Assembly (NCBI GenBank): GCA_036556985.1
Contig: DATBIK010000055.1
Location: 1-16,922 of the forward strand
Source of the DNA: JAPSGM01 sp036556985
Lineage (GTDB): Bacteria; Chloroflexota; Limnocylindria; QHBO01
Length of the DNA stretch: 16,922 bases
Direction of reading: 5' to 3'
Below, in pieces: positions 1-7,354 of this stretch (its first letter is position 1; the number at the start of each line of letters is the position of its first letter). The notes under the pieces were generated by a model that was not told the DNA's origin, made no database searches, and saw only the letters and a list, made by a program, of their open reading frames with translations. The position numbers and the translations under genes are program-made.

Positions 1-514
1 CGGTGTCAATGGCGCGAATGACATCGCCGAGGGCGCGAACCTCTGGAAGATGTGGTGCGGCGAGGACGATCGACTCGATCGGCGTGCCACGGGCCGCCTC
101 GAGCAGGGCCGGGACGATGATCCCCGCCGCCTCCTCGGGCGTGAATGCTCCCGTCTCGCTTCCGAGCGGGGCGACCGCAATCCGTCGAAGCTGCAGGGGA
201 ATGGCAAACGCCAGGGCCGATCGAATGGCCGAGGCCAGCGTCCGGGGCTCGGCGACCCGATCGTGCCCGACCGCGACGGCATGGATGACGTACTGGGCCG
301 CCAGGGATCCGGCCTTGGTCACGACCGCGGATCCGGGGGCGATGGGACCCTGGTCGACGGCCGCGCGCTCGATCTCGTCGCCACCGAGGCGCTTGATCGA
401 CGCTGCCGCGCCGACCGTCATGAACAGCGACTCCGTGGCCGCAACGAGCATCGCGTCGACCTCGAGCTCCGCGATCTCCCCCTGCCATACATCGATTTCG
501 ATCGGCACTGCCAT
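1..514 (-). CDS. Divergent macrodomain protein (3' end beyond window)
   Basis: The frame stays open from an ATG at 514 to the window edge, giving 171 residues. The fold pattern matches the macrodomain (Appr-1''-p processing) family: an opening strand with Q-G-E-I (residues 11-14), V-D-A-M (19-22), a helix S-I-K-R-L-G-G (39-45), G-S-A-V-V-T (61-66), the Y-V-I-H-A-V strand (75-80) and I-A-V-A-P-L-G (112-119). Macrodomains bind or hydrolyse ADP-ribose attached to proteins, nucleic acids or metabolites. Here the family's Asp of GDI is Glu, the V-N-A-A-N motif reads L-V-A-A-T, the glycine-rich G-G-G-V loop reads T-V-G-A, and the second loop reads G-S-E-T-G-A-F. Loss of the Asn residues suggests weak or no hydrolase activity (inference). 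Its ATG overlaps the alr TGA (ATGA, 512-516), so it is probably translated with alr. The family call is fairly secure; ligand and role are unknown. Confidence 0.8.
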   Translation of the reverse strand, partial: MAVPIEIDVWQGEIAELEVDAMLVAATESLFMTVGAAASIKRLGGDEIERAAVDQGPIAPGSAVVTKAGSLAAQYVIHAVAVGHDRVAEPRTLASAIRSALAFAIPLQLRRIAVAPLGSETGAFTPEEAAGIIVPALLEAARGTPIESIVLAAPHLPEVRALGDVIRAIDT

Positions 515-1662
515 CACGCTGTTTCGCTCCCCGCCTCGCCCGGGTCAGCCGCCCCGATGTGGAGCCTCGGTAGCCGTCCACGCAGGGCGGTCGTGACTTC
601 GTAGTTGATCGTTCGACGCTCGCCGGCCACCTCCTCCGCGGTGATTCGGGCCCCGCCCTGCTCGCCGATGAGCGTGAATTCGTCGCCGTAGGTTACACCA
701 GCGATTCCACCCACATCGACGGTCAGCCCGTCCATGCTGATCGCACCGACGATCGGCGCTCGCTGGCCTCGCACCAGGACCGAGCCATTGTTCGCATGTG
801 ACCGCGGCCAACCGTCTCCGTATCCAATCCCGAGCGTCGCGATGCGCGTGGATCGTTGCGCCCGGAAGCGAAGGCCATACCCGATCGCCTCGCCCGCGGC
901 CAGGTCGAACAGGCGCAGCGGCAATGCCCGCAGGCTCAAAGCCGGCCGCAGGCCGAGGTCCCGCCCGGCTGCCCACGCCGGCGCCAGGCCATAGAGGGCC
1001 AGCCCCGGCCGGATCGCGGTTGCCTCACCGATGTTGCCCGCCAGGATCGCACCGGTCGCCCCAACGTGGACGAGGCCGGGATCGATGCCTGCCGAGCGCA
1101 TCGCGTCGACCGTCCGCGCCAGCCGGAGGAGCTGGACCTCGGTGTAGGCGTCATCGTCGCCCGGGACCGCGAGGTGGCTCATCGTGCCGGCCAGCGACAC
1201 GCTCGGGCTCCTCCCGATCCGTGCCGCCAGGCCGATCGCTGCTCCCGGCTCGATCCCCTGTCGACCGAGACCGGTGTCGACCTTCAGGTGTACGCGCACC
1301 GGTGCCGGCGCCCGCTCGAGCAGCGCCACGGTGGCTTCGTCGTACACGATCGGTTCGAGCCCGAGGGTGGCAACGTCGTTGACCTCGGCCGGCCCGATCC
1401 CCCACAGCAGCAGAATCGGCACGTCAATCCCCGACGCTCGAAGCCGCGTCGCCTCGTCGAGGGTCGCGACGGCCAGGCGCTCGACGCCGGCGTCGACCAG
1501 CGTTCGCGCCACCGGCAGCTCGCCGTGACCGTATGCGTTGGCCTTCACGACGGCGATGACCGCCGCCCCTGGAGCAAGCCTCCGAACGAGCGCCAGGTTG
1601 GCGCGAATCGCATCATGGTCGATCTCGACCCAGGCACGGTGCGGGCTGCGCGGCGCGGTCAC
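514..1662 (-). CDS. alr: Alanine racemase (PLP-dependent)
   Basis: This 382-residue protein interconverts L- and D-alanine for peptidoglycan stem peptides, using pyridoxal phosphate in the cytoplasm. The N-terminal TIM barrel has the PLP-lysine motif V-V-K-A-N-A-Y-G-H-G with the Schiff-base Lys at residue 40. The C-terminal beta domain has the second catalytic base in G-Y-G-L-R-F (Tyr262), then S-M-D (309-311). R-P-G-L-A-L-Y-G (218-225) supplies the Arg expected to contact the PLP ring. The usual H-x-A-N-S-A phosphate-binding motif is H-V-G-A-T-G-A here (199-205), with Thr in the Ser position. Length is normal for the family. The GTG start at 1662 was chosen because it overlaps the nnrD TGA in a GTGA junction and places W-V-E-I-D right after a short leader. 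The frame is open far upstream, but that part is antisense-like arginine-rich sequence inside nnrD. High confidence. Confidence 0.96.
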   Translation of the reverse strand: MTAPRSPHRAWVEIDHDAIRANLALVRRLAPGAAVIAVVKANAYGHGELPVARTLVDAGVERLAVATLDEATRLRASGIDVPILLLWGIGPAEVNDVATLGLEPIVYDEATVALLERAPAPVRVHLKVDTGLGRQGIEPGAAIGLAARIGRSPSVSLAGTMSHLAVPGDDDAYTEVQLLRLARTVDAMRSAGIDPGLVHVGATGAILAGNIGEATAIRPGLALYGLAPAWAAGRDLGLRPALSLRALPLRLFDLAAGEAIGYGLRFRAQRSTRIATLGIGYGDGWPRSHANNGSVLVRGQRAPIVGAISMDGLTVDVGGIAGVTYGDEFTLIGEQGGARITAEEVAGERRTINYEVTTALRGRLPRLHIGAADPGEAGSETA

Positions 1663-2558
1663 GCACGCTCTCCGCGGAGCTGAGCAATGGCCTCCGGCAG
1701 GAGGTTGGCGATGTCGCGGGCCATGACTCCCGCGCGCCCGATCCGCTCCGCGGCCAGCAGGCCGGCTGCCCCATGGATCGCGACCGCGCAGGCGGCTGCG
1801 ACCATCGGCTCGGCGCCTCCGGCCAGGAACGCGCCGATCGCTCCGGCCAGGACATCGCCGCTCCCGGCGGTCGCGAGGCTCGGAGTCACGACGTCGGAGC
1901 GCAGGAGCTCGCCGCCGGGCTCTGCAACCACGGTCCGGGCGCCCTTGAGGACGATGACCTGGTTCCAGCGGAGGGCCGCGTCCGCTGCTGCGGCCGCACG
2001 GGCCGCGTCGTCCGACCCCCCCGGGGCCGGCTCCCCGGTCAGTCGGGCGAACTCCCCCGGGTGCGGCGTCAGGACGAGCGGGCCGGCGATCCCCTGCCAC
2101 CATCGCGGCTGACCAACGAGCGCGTTCAAGCCGTCGGCATCGATGACCGTCGGCACGTCGATCGCCGCGATGAGCTGCCGGGCGCGCCTCTGGGTCGCCG
2201 GCTGGGCGCCGAGACCGGGGCCGATGACGGCCGCATCGTGCTCGCCGATTTCGGCCGTGACTCGCCGCCAGCCGCCCGGACCGATCAGGCCGGGGGCCTC
2301 TTCGTCGAGGGCCATCCAGGTCGCCTCCGGCACGCTTCCGGCGACCCGCGCCGCGACCGACTCGGCCGCCGCGATGCGGACGAGCCCGACGCCCGCGCGC
2401 ATCGCGCCGAGCGCGCTGAGGACCGCAGCGCCCGGAAAGTCGAGCGATCCCGCCACGATCAGCAGCCGGCCGAAATCCCCCTTGTGCGCGCGGTCGGGGC
2501 GCGCCGGCAGGTTGCGGGCGACCCAACGCTGCGTGATCGAGCGAGCCGTCGTCGCCAT
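1659..2558 (-). CDS. nnrD: ADP-dependent NAD(P)H-hydrate dehydratase
   Basis: The 299-residue product belongs to the YjeF C-terminal/CARKD family, a ribokinase-like fold that restores NADH and NADPH from their damaged hydrates using ADP. Visible motifs are H-K-G-D-F-G-R-L-L-I-V-A-G-S (25-38), G-A-G-type M-R-A-G-V-G-L-V (53-60), V-I-D-A-D-G-L-N (138-145), T-P-H-P-G-E-F-A-R-L (164-173) and the nucleotide-binding G-S-G-D-V-L-A-G (232-239) with the catalytic-type Asp235. The NnrE epimerase domain fused to it in many bacteria is absent; only about 25 residues precede the dehydratase domain. The ATG start is four bases after the acpS stop, and the gene ends in a GTGA overlap with alr. An acpS-nnrD-alr neighbourhood recurs in many bacteria (established knowledge), and supports the call. 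Gene symbol use is by family equivalence. Confidence 0.92.
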   Translation of the reverse strand: MATTARSITQRWVARNLPARPDRAHKGDFGRLLIVAGSLDFPGAAVLSALGAMRAGVGLVRIAAAESVAARVAGSVPEATWMALDEEAPGLIGPGGWRRVTAEIGEHDAAVIGPGLGAQPATQRRARQLIAAIDVPTVIDADGLNALVGQPRWWQGIAGPLVLTPHPGEFARLTGEPAPGGSDDAARAAAAADAALRWNQVIVLKGARTVVAEPGGELLRSDVVTPSLATAGSGDVLAGAIGAFLAGGAEPMVAAACAVAIHGAAGLLAAERIGRAGVMARDIANLLPEAIAQLRGERA

Positions 2559-2562
2559 CAGG

Positions 2563-2940
2563 CTACGCGTGCCGGCGGTGGGCCACCGCCACCGCGACGG
2601 CCAGGCGCCGTTCGTGGGAGATCGAGACCGTGACTTCGTCGAGCTCGAGTGCCTCTGCCCGGCGCGCGGCACGGCCATGCAGGTAGACCTGCGGCGCCCC
2701 GGCTCGGTTGGGCAGGATCTCGATCTCGCGCCAGCCGACGCCGCGCACCCCGAGGCCGAGGACCTTGCTGATCGCCTCCTTCGCCGCCCAGCGGCCGGCG
2801 ATGCGCTCGGTTCGCCCGCGGCAATAGGCGGCCTCGGCATCGGTCAGGACGCGGTTGATGAAGCGCTCCGGGTGGCGTTCGAGGACCCCGACGATGCGGT
2901 CGATGTCGACGAGGTCCACCCCGATCTCGTGCCGGCCCAT
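2563..2940 (-). CDS. acpS: Holo-[acyl-carrier-protein] synthase
   Basis: This 125-residue protein transfers 4'-phosphopantetheine from CoA to a serine of acyl carrier protein, which activates fatty acid synthesis. Family signatures are I-G-V-D-L-V-D-I (6-13), with the magnesium ligand Asp9, and W-A-A-K-E-A-I-S-K-V-L-G (51-62), with Glu55. The closing V-S-I-S-H-E (105-110) is the typical C-terminal strand and His. Length is standard for the trimeric AcpS type. ATG at 2940 was chosen because M-G-R-H-E-I-G-V-D is the usual short lead-in. It lies eight bases after the glmS stop. A longer open frame upstream is a shadow of glmS. The gene is followed four bases later by nnrD. No strong Shine-Dalgarno is seen, so it probably depends on coupling to glmS. 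Confidence 0.95.
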   Translation of the reverse strand: MGRHEIGVDLVDIDRIVGVLERHPERFINRVLTDAEAAYCRGRTERIAGRWAAKEAISKVLGLGVRGVGWREIEILPNRAGAPQVYLHGRAARRAEALELDEVTVSISHERRLAVAVAVAHRRHA

Positions 2941-2948
2941 CGAGACGG

Positions 2949-4778
2949 CTACTCGACGGTGACCGACTTGGCGAGGTTGCGCGGCTGGTCGACATCGGTG
3001 CCGCGCGCCACGGCCACCTCGTAGGCGAGCAGCTGGAGCGGCAGGATGGCGATGACCGGCGCAAGCTGCTCGAGCGTCGGGGGCACGAAGAAGACGTCCT
3101 GCGCGTAGCGGTCGATCTCCTCGTCGCCCTCGGTCGCCACGGCCACGACGGGTGCCTCGCGGGCACGAACCTCGGCGATGTTGCTCACCACCTTCTCGTA
3201 GGTGGCGCCGCGGGTGGCGACCGCGACGAGCGGCGTGTCGTGGTCCAGCAGAGCGATCGGACCATGCTTCAGCTCGCCGGCGGCGTAGCCCTCGGCATGG
3301 ACGTAGCTGAGCTCCTTGAGCTTCAGTGCGCCCTCCATCGCGATCGGGAAGCCGAGCGCGCGGCCGATGTACATCACGTCGCGCACGTGGTTCCAGCGCC
3401 TGGCGAGCTTCTTCACCTGCGGGGCGAGCTTCAGCGTCTCCGCCGCCAGGCGCGGCAGCTCGCGCAGCCCGATGCCGTACGTCCGCACCTGGTGGTCGCT
3501 GAGCGTGCCGCGCAGGCAGGCGAGGTGCAGCGCGATGAGCTGGAGCACCACGACCTGCGTGACGAAGGCCTTCGTGGAGGCCACGGCAACCTCCGGGCCG
3601 GCCTGCAGGTAGCAGACGGCGTCCGCCTCGCGGGTGATCGCAGAGCCCACCACGTTCGTGACGACGACGACCGTCGCGCCGCGCTCCACCGCGAGCTTCT
3701 GCGGGGCGAGCGTGTCGGCCGTCTCGCCGGACTGGCTGACGCTGATGACGAGCGTCCGCTCGTCGATCGGCGGCGGCGAGTAGCGCATCTCGCTGCCGAT
3801 CTGCGGCATGGCGGGCAGCCCCGCCCATTGCTGGACGAGGTGGGCGCCGACCGCGCCCGCGTAGTGCGCCGTCCCGCAGCCGATGACGTACACGCGCTCC
3901 GCGGCAAGCAGCTTGTCGCGGATCGCGTCGAGCTCGGGGAGCTTGATCTCGCCGTTCGGCGCCACGCGGCCGCGGAGCGCCTCCTGGATGGCGTGCGGCT
4001 GCTCGTAGATCTCCTTCAGGGTGAAGTGCGGGAAGCCGCCCTTCTCCGCCGCCTCGATGTTCCAGCGGATGGTCGTCACGTCGCGCTCGACCTCCGTCCC
4101 GTCGAGCTGGTAGATCCGGGTCCCCTCGGGCGTGACGTCGGCGACGTCACCCTCGTGGAGGATGACGACGTTCTTCGTGTGCTCCAGGATGGCGGGGACG
4201 TCACTGGCCAGGAAGCCCTCGCCCTTGCCGAGCCCGACGATGAGCGGCACGTTCATGCGGGCGCCGACGATCCGTTCGGGATGGTCGGTGTGCATGACGC
4301 CGATGGCGTAGGCACCGCGCACGTCGGCGAGCGCGGATCGCACGGCGGCCACGAGGTCACCGTCATAGCGCTCCTCGATGAGGTGCGCGAGCACCTCGGT
4401 ATCGGTCTCCGAGGTGAACCGATGCCCGGACGCCGCCAGCCGTTCCTTGATCTCGAGGTAGTTCTCGATGATGCCGTTGTGGATGAGCGCCAGCCGGCCG
4501 GTGCAGTCGGTATGGGGATGCGCGTTCGTGTCGTTCGGCCTGCCGTGCGTGGCCCAGCGGGTGTGGGCGATGCCAGGCTGGCCGGCAGGCGAGTCACCGT
4601 TCAGGTGCTCGGTGAGGTTCGTGAGCTTGCCGGCACGCTTCTCGACGAAGACATTGCCCTCGCTGGTGCGGACCGCGATGCCCGCCGAGTCGTAGCCGCG
4701 GTACTCGAGCCGACGGAGGCCCTCGAGCAGGATGGGCGCAGCGTCACGCGGGCCGACGTAGCCGACGATCCCGCACAC
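2949..4778 (-). CDS. glmS: Glutamine-fructose-6-phosphate aminotransferase (isomerising)
   Basis: The 609-residue enzyme makes glucosamine-6-phosphate from fructose-6-phosphate and glutamine, the entry step to UDP-GlcNAc for peptidoglycan. It opens M-C-G-I-V-G-Y, so Cys2 becomes the N-terminal nucleophile after Met removal. The glutaminase domain (about 1-230) has H-T-R-W-A-T-H-G, H-N-G-I-I-E-N and E-T-D-T-E-V. Two SIS sugar-isomerase domains follow, with S-Q-S-G-E-T-A-D-T and S-T-K-A-F-V. Near the C-terminus are E-G-Y-A-A-G-E-L-K-H-G-P and the family ending D-Q-P-R-N-L-A-K-S-V-T-V-E. The GTG start is fixed by this N-terminus and by a full Shine-Dalgarno. Only 18 bases separate it from glmM, so there is no room for a glmS ribozyme. 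GlmM, upstream in the operon, uses its product. Confidence 0.98.
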   Translation of the reverse strand: MCGIVGYVGPRDAAPILLEGLRRLEYRGYDSAGIAVRTSEGNVFVEKRAGKLTNLTEHLNGDSPAGQPGIAHTRWATHGRPNDTNAHPHTDCTGRLALIHNGIIENYLEIKERLAASGHRFTSETDTEVLAHLIEERYDGDLVAAVRSALADVRGAYAIGVMHTDHPERIVGARMNVPLIVGLGKGEGFLASDVPAILEHTKNVVILHEGDVADVTPEGTRIYQLDGTEVERDVTTIRWNIEAAEKGGFPHFTLKEIYEQPHAIQEALRGRVAPNGEIKLPELDAIRDKLLAAERVYVIGCGTAHYAGAVGAHLVQQWAGLPAMPQIGSEMRYSPPPIDERTLVISVSQSGETADTLAPQKLAVERGATVVVVTNVVGSAITREADAVCYLQAGPEVAVASTKAFVTQVVVLQLIALHLACLRGTLSDHQVRTYGIGLRELPRLAAETLKLAPQVKKLARRWNHVRDVMYIGRALGFPIAMEGALKLKELSYVHAEGYAAGELKHGPIALLDHDTPLVAVATRGATYEKVVSNIAEVRAREAPVVAVATEGDEEIDRYAQDVFFVPPTLEQLAPVIAILPLQLLAYEVAVARGTDVDQPRNLAKSVTVE

Positions 4779-4784
4779 GGCGTT

Positions 4785-4791
4785 CCTCCTT
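4785..4791 (-). promoter_or_regulatory. Strong Shine-Dalgarno of glmS
   Basis: AAGGAGG lies six bases before the GTG start of glmS. It is the best ribosome binding site seen in this window, and it fixes a non-ATG start. It lies in the short glmM-glmS gap, so glmS can probably initiate independently of its neighbour. Confidence 0.85.
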
Positions 4792-4796
4792 CGTGC

Positions 4797-6125
4797 TCAG
4801 CTCAGGCGCGCCCGGGCCAGCTCGTCGAGCTGCTGGGCGATCGCGTTGATCTCGTCGGGCTGGTCGCCCTCGACCATGATCCGCAGCTTCGGCTCGGTTC
4901 CCGAGGGTCGGACGAGGATGCGTCCACGGGTGCCGAGGCTCGCCTCCGAGCGGGCCACCGCCGCCGCGAACTCGGGATCGACCTGCCACGCGTCCTTGTG
5001 GCGGACGGCTGAGTTTATCACCACCTGCGGAAGCCTCGGAATGCGCGCGGCGAGCTCGGAGAGCGTGCTCCCCGAAGCGCGCACCGCCTTCACCAGCTCG
5101 ATCGCGGTCAGCATGCCGTCTCCGGTCGTCGCGCGATCGCGGAAGATGATGTGGCCCGACTGCTCGCCCCCGAGCACGGCGTCGGCCCGCTCCATGGCGT
5201 CGAACACGTGGCGGTCGCCGACCGGTGTGCGGAGCAGCCGGCCACCGGCGGCCTCGATCGCGCGCTGCAGGCCGCCGTTGCTCATGACGGTGGCGACCAG
5301 GATTCCGTTGCGCAGCGTGCCCGCCGCCAGGCGCTCGAGGGCGCAGATTCCCATCACCCCGTCGCCGTCGACGAGGCCGCCACGCTCGTCGATCGCGATG
5401 AGCCGGTCGGCGTCGCCGTCGAAGGCGAAGCCGATATCCAGGCCCTGCTCGCGCACCCGCGCCGCGAGCGTCTCGGGGTGGGTCGAGCCGCAGTCGCGGT
5501 TGATGTTCGTGCCGTCAGGCTCGGCGAAGAGGACGGTAACCTCCGCGCCGAGCTCGGCAAACAGCCCCGGGGCGATCGCCGACGCCGAGCCGTTGGCGCA
5601 GTCGAGCCCGATGCGCAGGCCGCGAAGCGCGTCGCCCGCCGCCTCGGTCAGGTGGCTCCGATAGCCGGCCACTGGCGAAGCGTCCGGGACGATTCGCCCA
5701 AGCTCGGCGTTCGCCCTGCCGGGAAGCGGCTCCGCCTGGAAAATGAGCCGCTCGAGCTGGTCCTCGACCTCGTCGTCGATCTTGCGGCCGCCGGAGACAA
5801 CCTTGAGGCCGTTGTCCTCGGCCGGGTTGTGGGAGGCGGAGACCATGATGCCCGCGGGATGGCCGCCGGCCGCCGCCACGTGGGTGAGGCACGGCGTGGT
5901 CACCACGCCGAGCAGCTGCGCATCGGTCCCGACCGAGGCGAGCCCGGAGGCCACCGAGGCGACCAGCATGTCGCCCGAGCGCCGGGTGTCCTGGCCGACG
6001 ACGACGCTCCGCCCGTTGCCGTCCATGAGGTGGCCGACCGCGCGACCCAGGTCGTAGGCCAGCGTCGGGGTGAGATCCACGTTCGCGATGCCGCGAATCC
6101 CGTCGGTGCCGAAGAGGCGTCGCAT
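4797..6125 (-). CDS. glmM: Phosphoglucosamine mutase
   Basis: This 442-residue alpha-D-phosphohexomutase converts glucosamine-6-phosphate to glucosamine-1-phosphate for UDP-GlcNAc synthesis. It begins M-R-R-L-F-G-T-D-G-I-R-G, the classic GlmM N-terminus. The phosphoserine loop is V-S-A-S-H-N-P with Ser98. The magnesium loop is D-G-D-A-D-R (236-241), the sugar loop is G-E-Q-S-G-H (320-325), and the phosphate-binding loop is R-P-S-G-T-E-P-K-L-R (406-415). Length is normal. The ATG at 6125 shares one base with the cdaR stop (TGATG). An open frame extends 88 codons upstream but is arginine-rich shadow sequence of cdaR. The cdaA-cdaR-glmM order is conserved in Firmicutes, where CdaA/CdaR and GlmM proteins are known to interact and influence c-di-AMP output; the same relation is inferred here. 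Confidence 0.98.
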   Translation of the reverse strand: MRRLFGTDGIRGIANVDLTPTLAYDLGRAVGHLMDGNGRSVVVGQDTRRSGDMLVASVASGLASVGTDAQLLGVVTTPCLTHVAAAGGHPAGIMVSASHNPAEDNGLKVVSGGRKIDDEVEDQLERLIFQAEPLPGRANAELGRIVPDASPVAGYRSHLTEAAGDALRGLRIGLDCANGSASAIAPGLFAELGAEVTVLFAEPDGTNINRDCGSTHPETLAARVREQGLDIGFAFDGDADRLIAIDERGGLVDGDGVMGICALERLAAGTLRNGILVATVMSNGGLQRAIEAAGGRLLRTPVGDRHVFDAMERADAVLGGEQSGHIIFRDRATTGDGMLTAIELVKAVRASGSTLSELAARIPRLPQVVINSAVRHKDAWQVDPEFAAAVARSEASLGTRGRILVRPSGTEPKLRIMVEGDQPDEINAIAQQLDELARARLS

Positions 6126-7354
6126 CAGCCGGGTGCGGGCGAGGGCGTCACCGGCGCCTGCAGGAGGACGGTCACCGATCCGGGGGAAACCGATTCGAGC
6201 TCGACGCCGTCGGGCAGGGACACGTTGGGCGTGAGCTGGTGCTCGCCGGCATCCAGTCCGCCGGCGTCGACGACGACCGAGAGGTCGGCTGCGGCGAGGT
6301 CGGCCAGGGCGGACGCGGGACCGCTGACGAGCACCGCCACCTGGTCCTGCTGCGGCAGGCAGGCAAGGTTGCCGCCGGCGTTCCGGCACACGACCCCGAC
6401 GAGGAGCGTGCGCGTGGCGATCACCGGCTCCACCTCGATGGTGACGACCACCTCGTCGACATCCGCCGAGAGGCGCGTGCCCTCGGGGAGCGTGAGCCGC
6501 GCCTCACGGCTGGTCGTCGCGGCGATGCCGTCGATGCTCAGCGGACGGGTGCTGACCTCCTCGACCGCCGCAAGATCCTCGGGCATTCCGAAGACGGTGA
6601 CGATCGCGGGCTCGACCGTGATGGTGGTGATCTCGAACCCGTTCGCGACGGCCCCCGTCGTCTGTGGACGGACCGGCACCGATTTCGACGTCTCGACGGC
6701 GCGGACGTCGATCTCGACCGTCACCGTGGCCGGGATGAGCTCGACCGAGTCGACTTCCGCGCCATCGACGTCGACCGGCACGAGGTCGACCTGGCGCTGG
6801 ATGTCGATCGCGGTCTCGAAGATCTGCACCCGGGCCACGGCGCGCTCGACACGCCCCAGCTGGCTCTCCGGCCCCACCGCGATGACCGACTCCTCCGAGA
6901 CATCAGGCGTCCCGATGGCGAGGCCCTCGGGCACCGTTCCGCGATCAACGACGACCGGGACCTCCTTTTCGCCGAGCCGGTCCAGCTCCACCGCGACCGT
7001 CTTCGGGTTGTAGTCGAGGACCTCGACGCCGTCGGAGAGCGATTGCACGCTGATCGGCAGCGCCTGCGGCTGGGGCGCGCGGTCCATGTCGTACTCCGAC
7101 AGATCGACCGTCACCGCGAACGACTCCACCGTCACGCGCGATGCCACGTCCGCAGCCAGTCGGTAGCGGACGTCGACGGTGCCGAGGTTCTGCGTCAGCG
7201 GATAGGCCTGCGAGGGCTGGTTGATGGCCTGCACGGGCACCCCGGGAAAGGTCAGCTCGCTGAACGAGCCGGAGTACACGAATCCGGTGTACAGCACGGT
7301 CGCCAGGGCGAGCGCCCCGAGCTTGAGGTGCCAGTTCCGGACGAGCCAGGTCAT
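6125..7354 (-). CDS. cdaR: YbbR-domain regulator of diadenylate cyclase
   Basis: The 409-residue protein has one N-terminal membrane anchor (about residues 9-28, hydrophobic L-G-A-L-A-L-A-T-V-L-Y) and then an extracytoplasmic beta-rich part. Four YbbR-type repeats can be placed at about 32-126, 128-218, 222-308 and 310-400. Each ends with a similar strand: P-K-T-V-A-V-E-L, P-A-T-V-T-V-E-I, D-E-V-V-V-T-I-E and P-G-S-V-T-V-L-L. CdaR proteins bind CdaA and tune its c-di-AMP production from outside the membrane (known in Firmicutes). Two cysteines in the last repeat (about residues 323 and 332) could form a disulfide; this is speculative. The ATG overlaps the cdaA stop (ATGA), and the stop shares one base with the glmM ATG, so this gene is embedded in the operon. 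Position next to cdaA supports the symbol. Confidence 0.9.
   Translation of the reverse strand: MTWLVRNWHLKLGALALATVLYTGFVYSGSFSELTFPGVPVQAINQPSQAYPLTQNLGTVDVRYRLAADVASRVTVESFAVTVDLSEYDMDRAPQPQALPISVQSLSDGVEVLDYNPKTVAVELDRLGEKEVPVVVDRGTVPEGLAIGTPDVSEESVIAVGPESQLGRVERAVARVQIFETAIDIQRQVDLVPVDVDGAEVDSVELIPATVTVEIDVRAVETSKSVPVRPQTTGAVANGFEITTITVEPAIVTVFGMPEDLAAVEEVSTRPLSIDGIAATTSREARLTLPEGTRLSADVDEVVVTIEVEPVIATRTLLVGVVCRNAGGNLACLPQQDQVAVLVSGPASALADLAAADLSVVVDAGGLDAGEHQLTPNVSLPDGVELESVSPGSVTVLLQAPVTPSPAPG

Noticed and set aside
1663..2526. A long N-terminal extension of alr through nnrD
   Set aside because: The added sequence is arginine-rich shadow coding of nnrD. The GTG at 1662 overlapping the nnrD stop gives a normal alanine racemase.
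4779..4796. glmS ribozyme upstream of glmS
   Set aside because: The gap to glmM is only 18 bases and holds a ribosome binding site. The ribozyme needs far more sequence.
3240..5012. A 590-codon plus-strand open frame opposite glmS
   Set aside because: It is antisense to a clearly conserved glmS, rich in Arg, Val, Asp and Leu as expected of a complementary high-GC frame, and has no recognisable domain.
5151..7013. A 620-codon plus-strand open frame opposite glmM and cdaR
   Set aside because: Low-complexity composition with Ser/Thr-rich stretches, and complete overlap with two well-supported genes. A by-product of high GC content.
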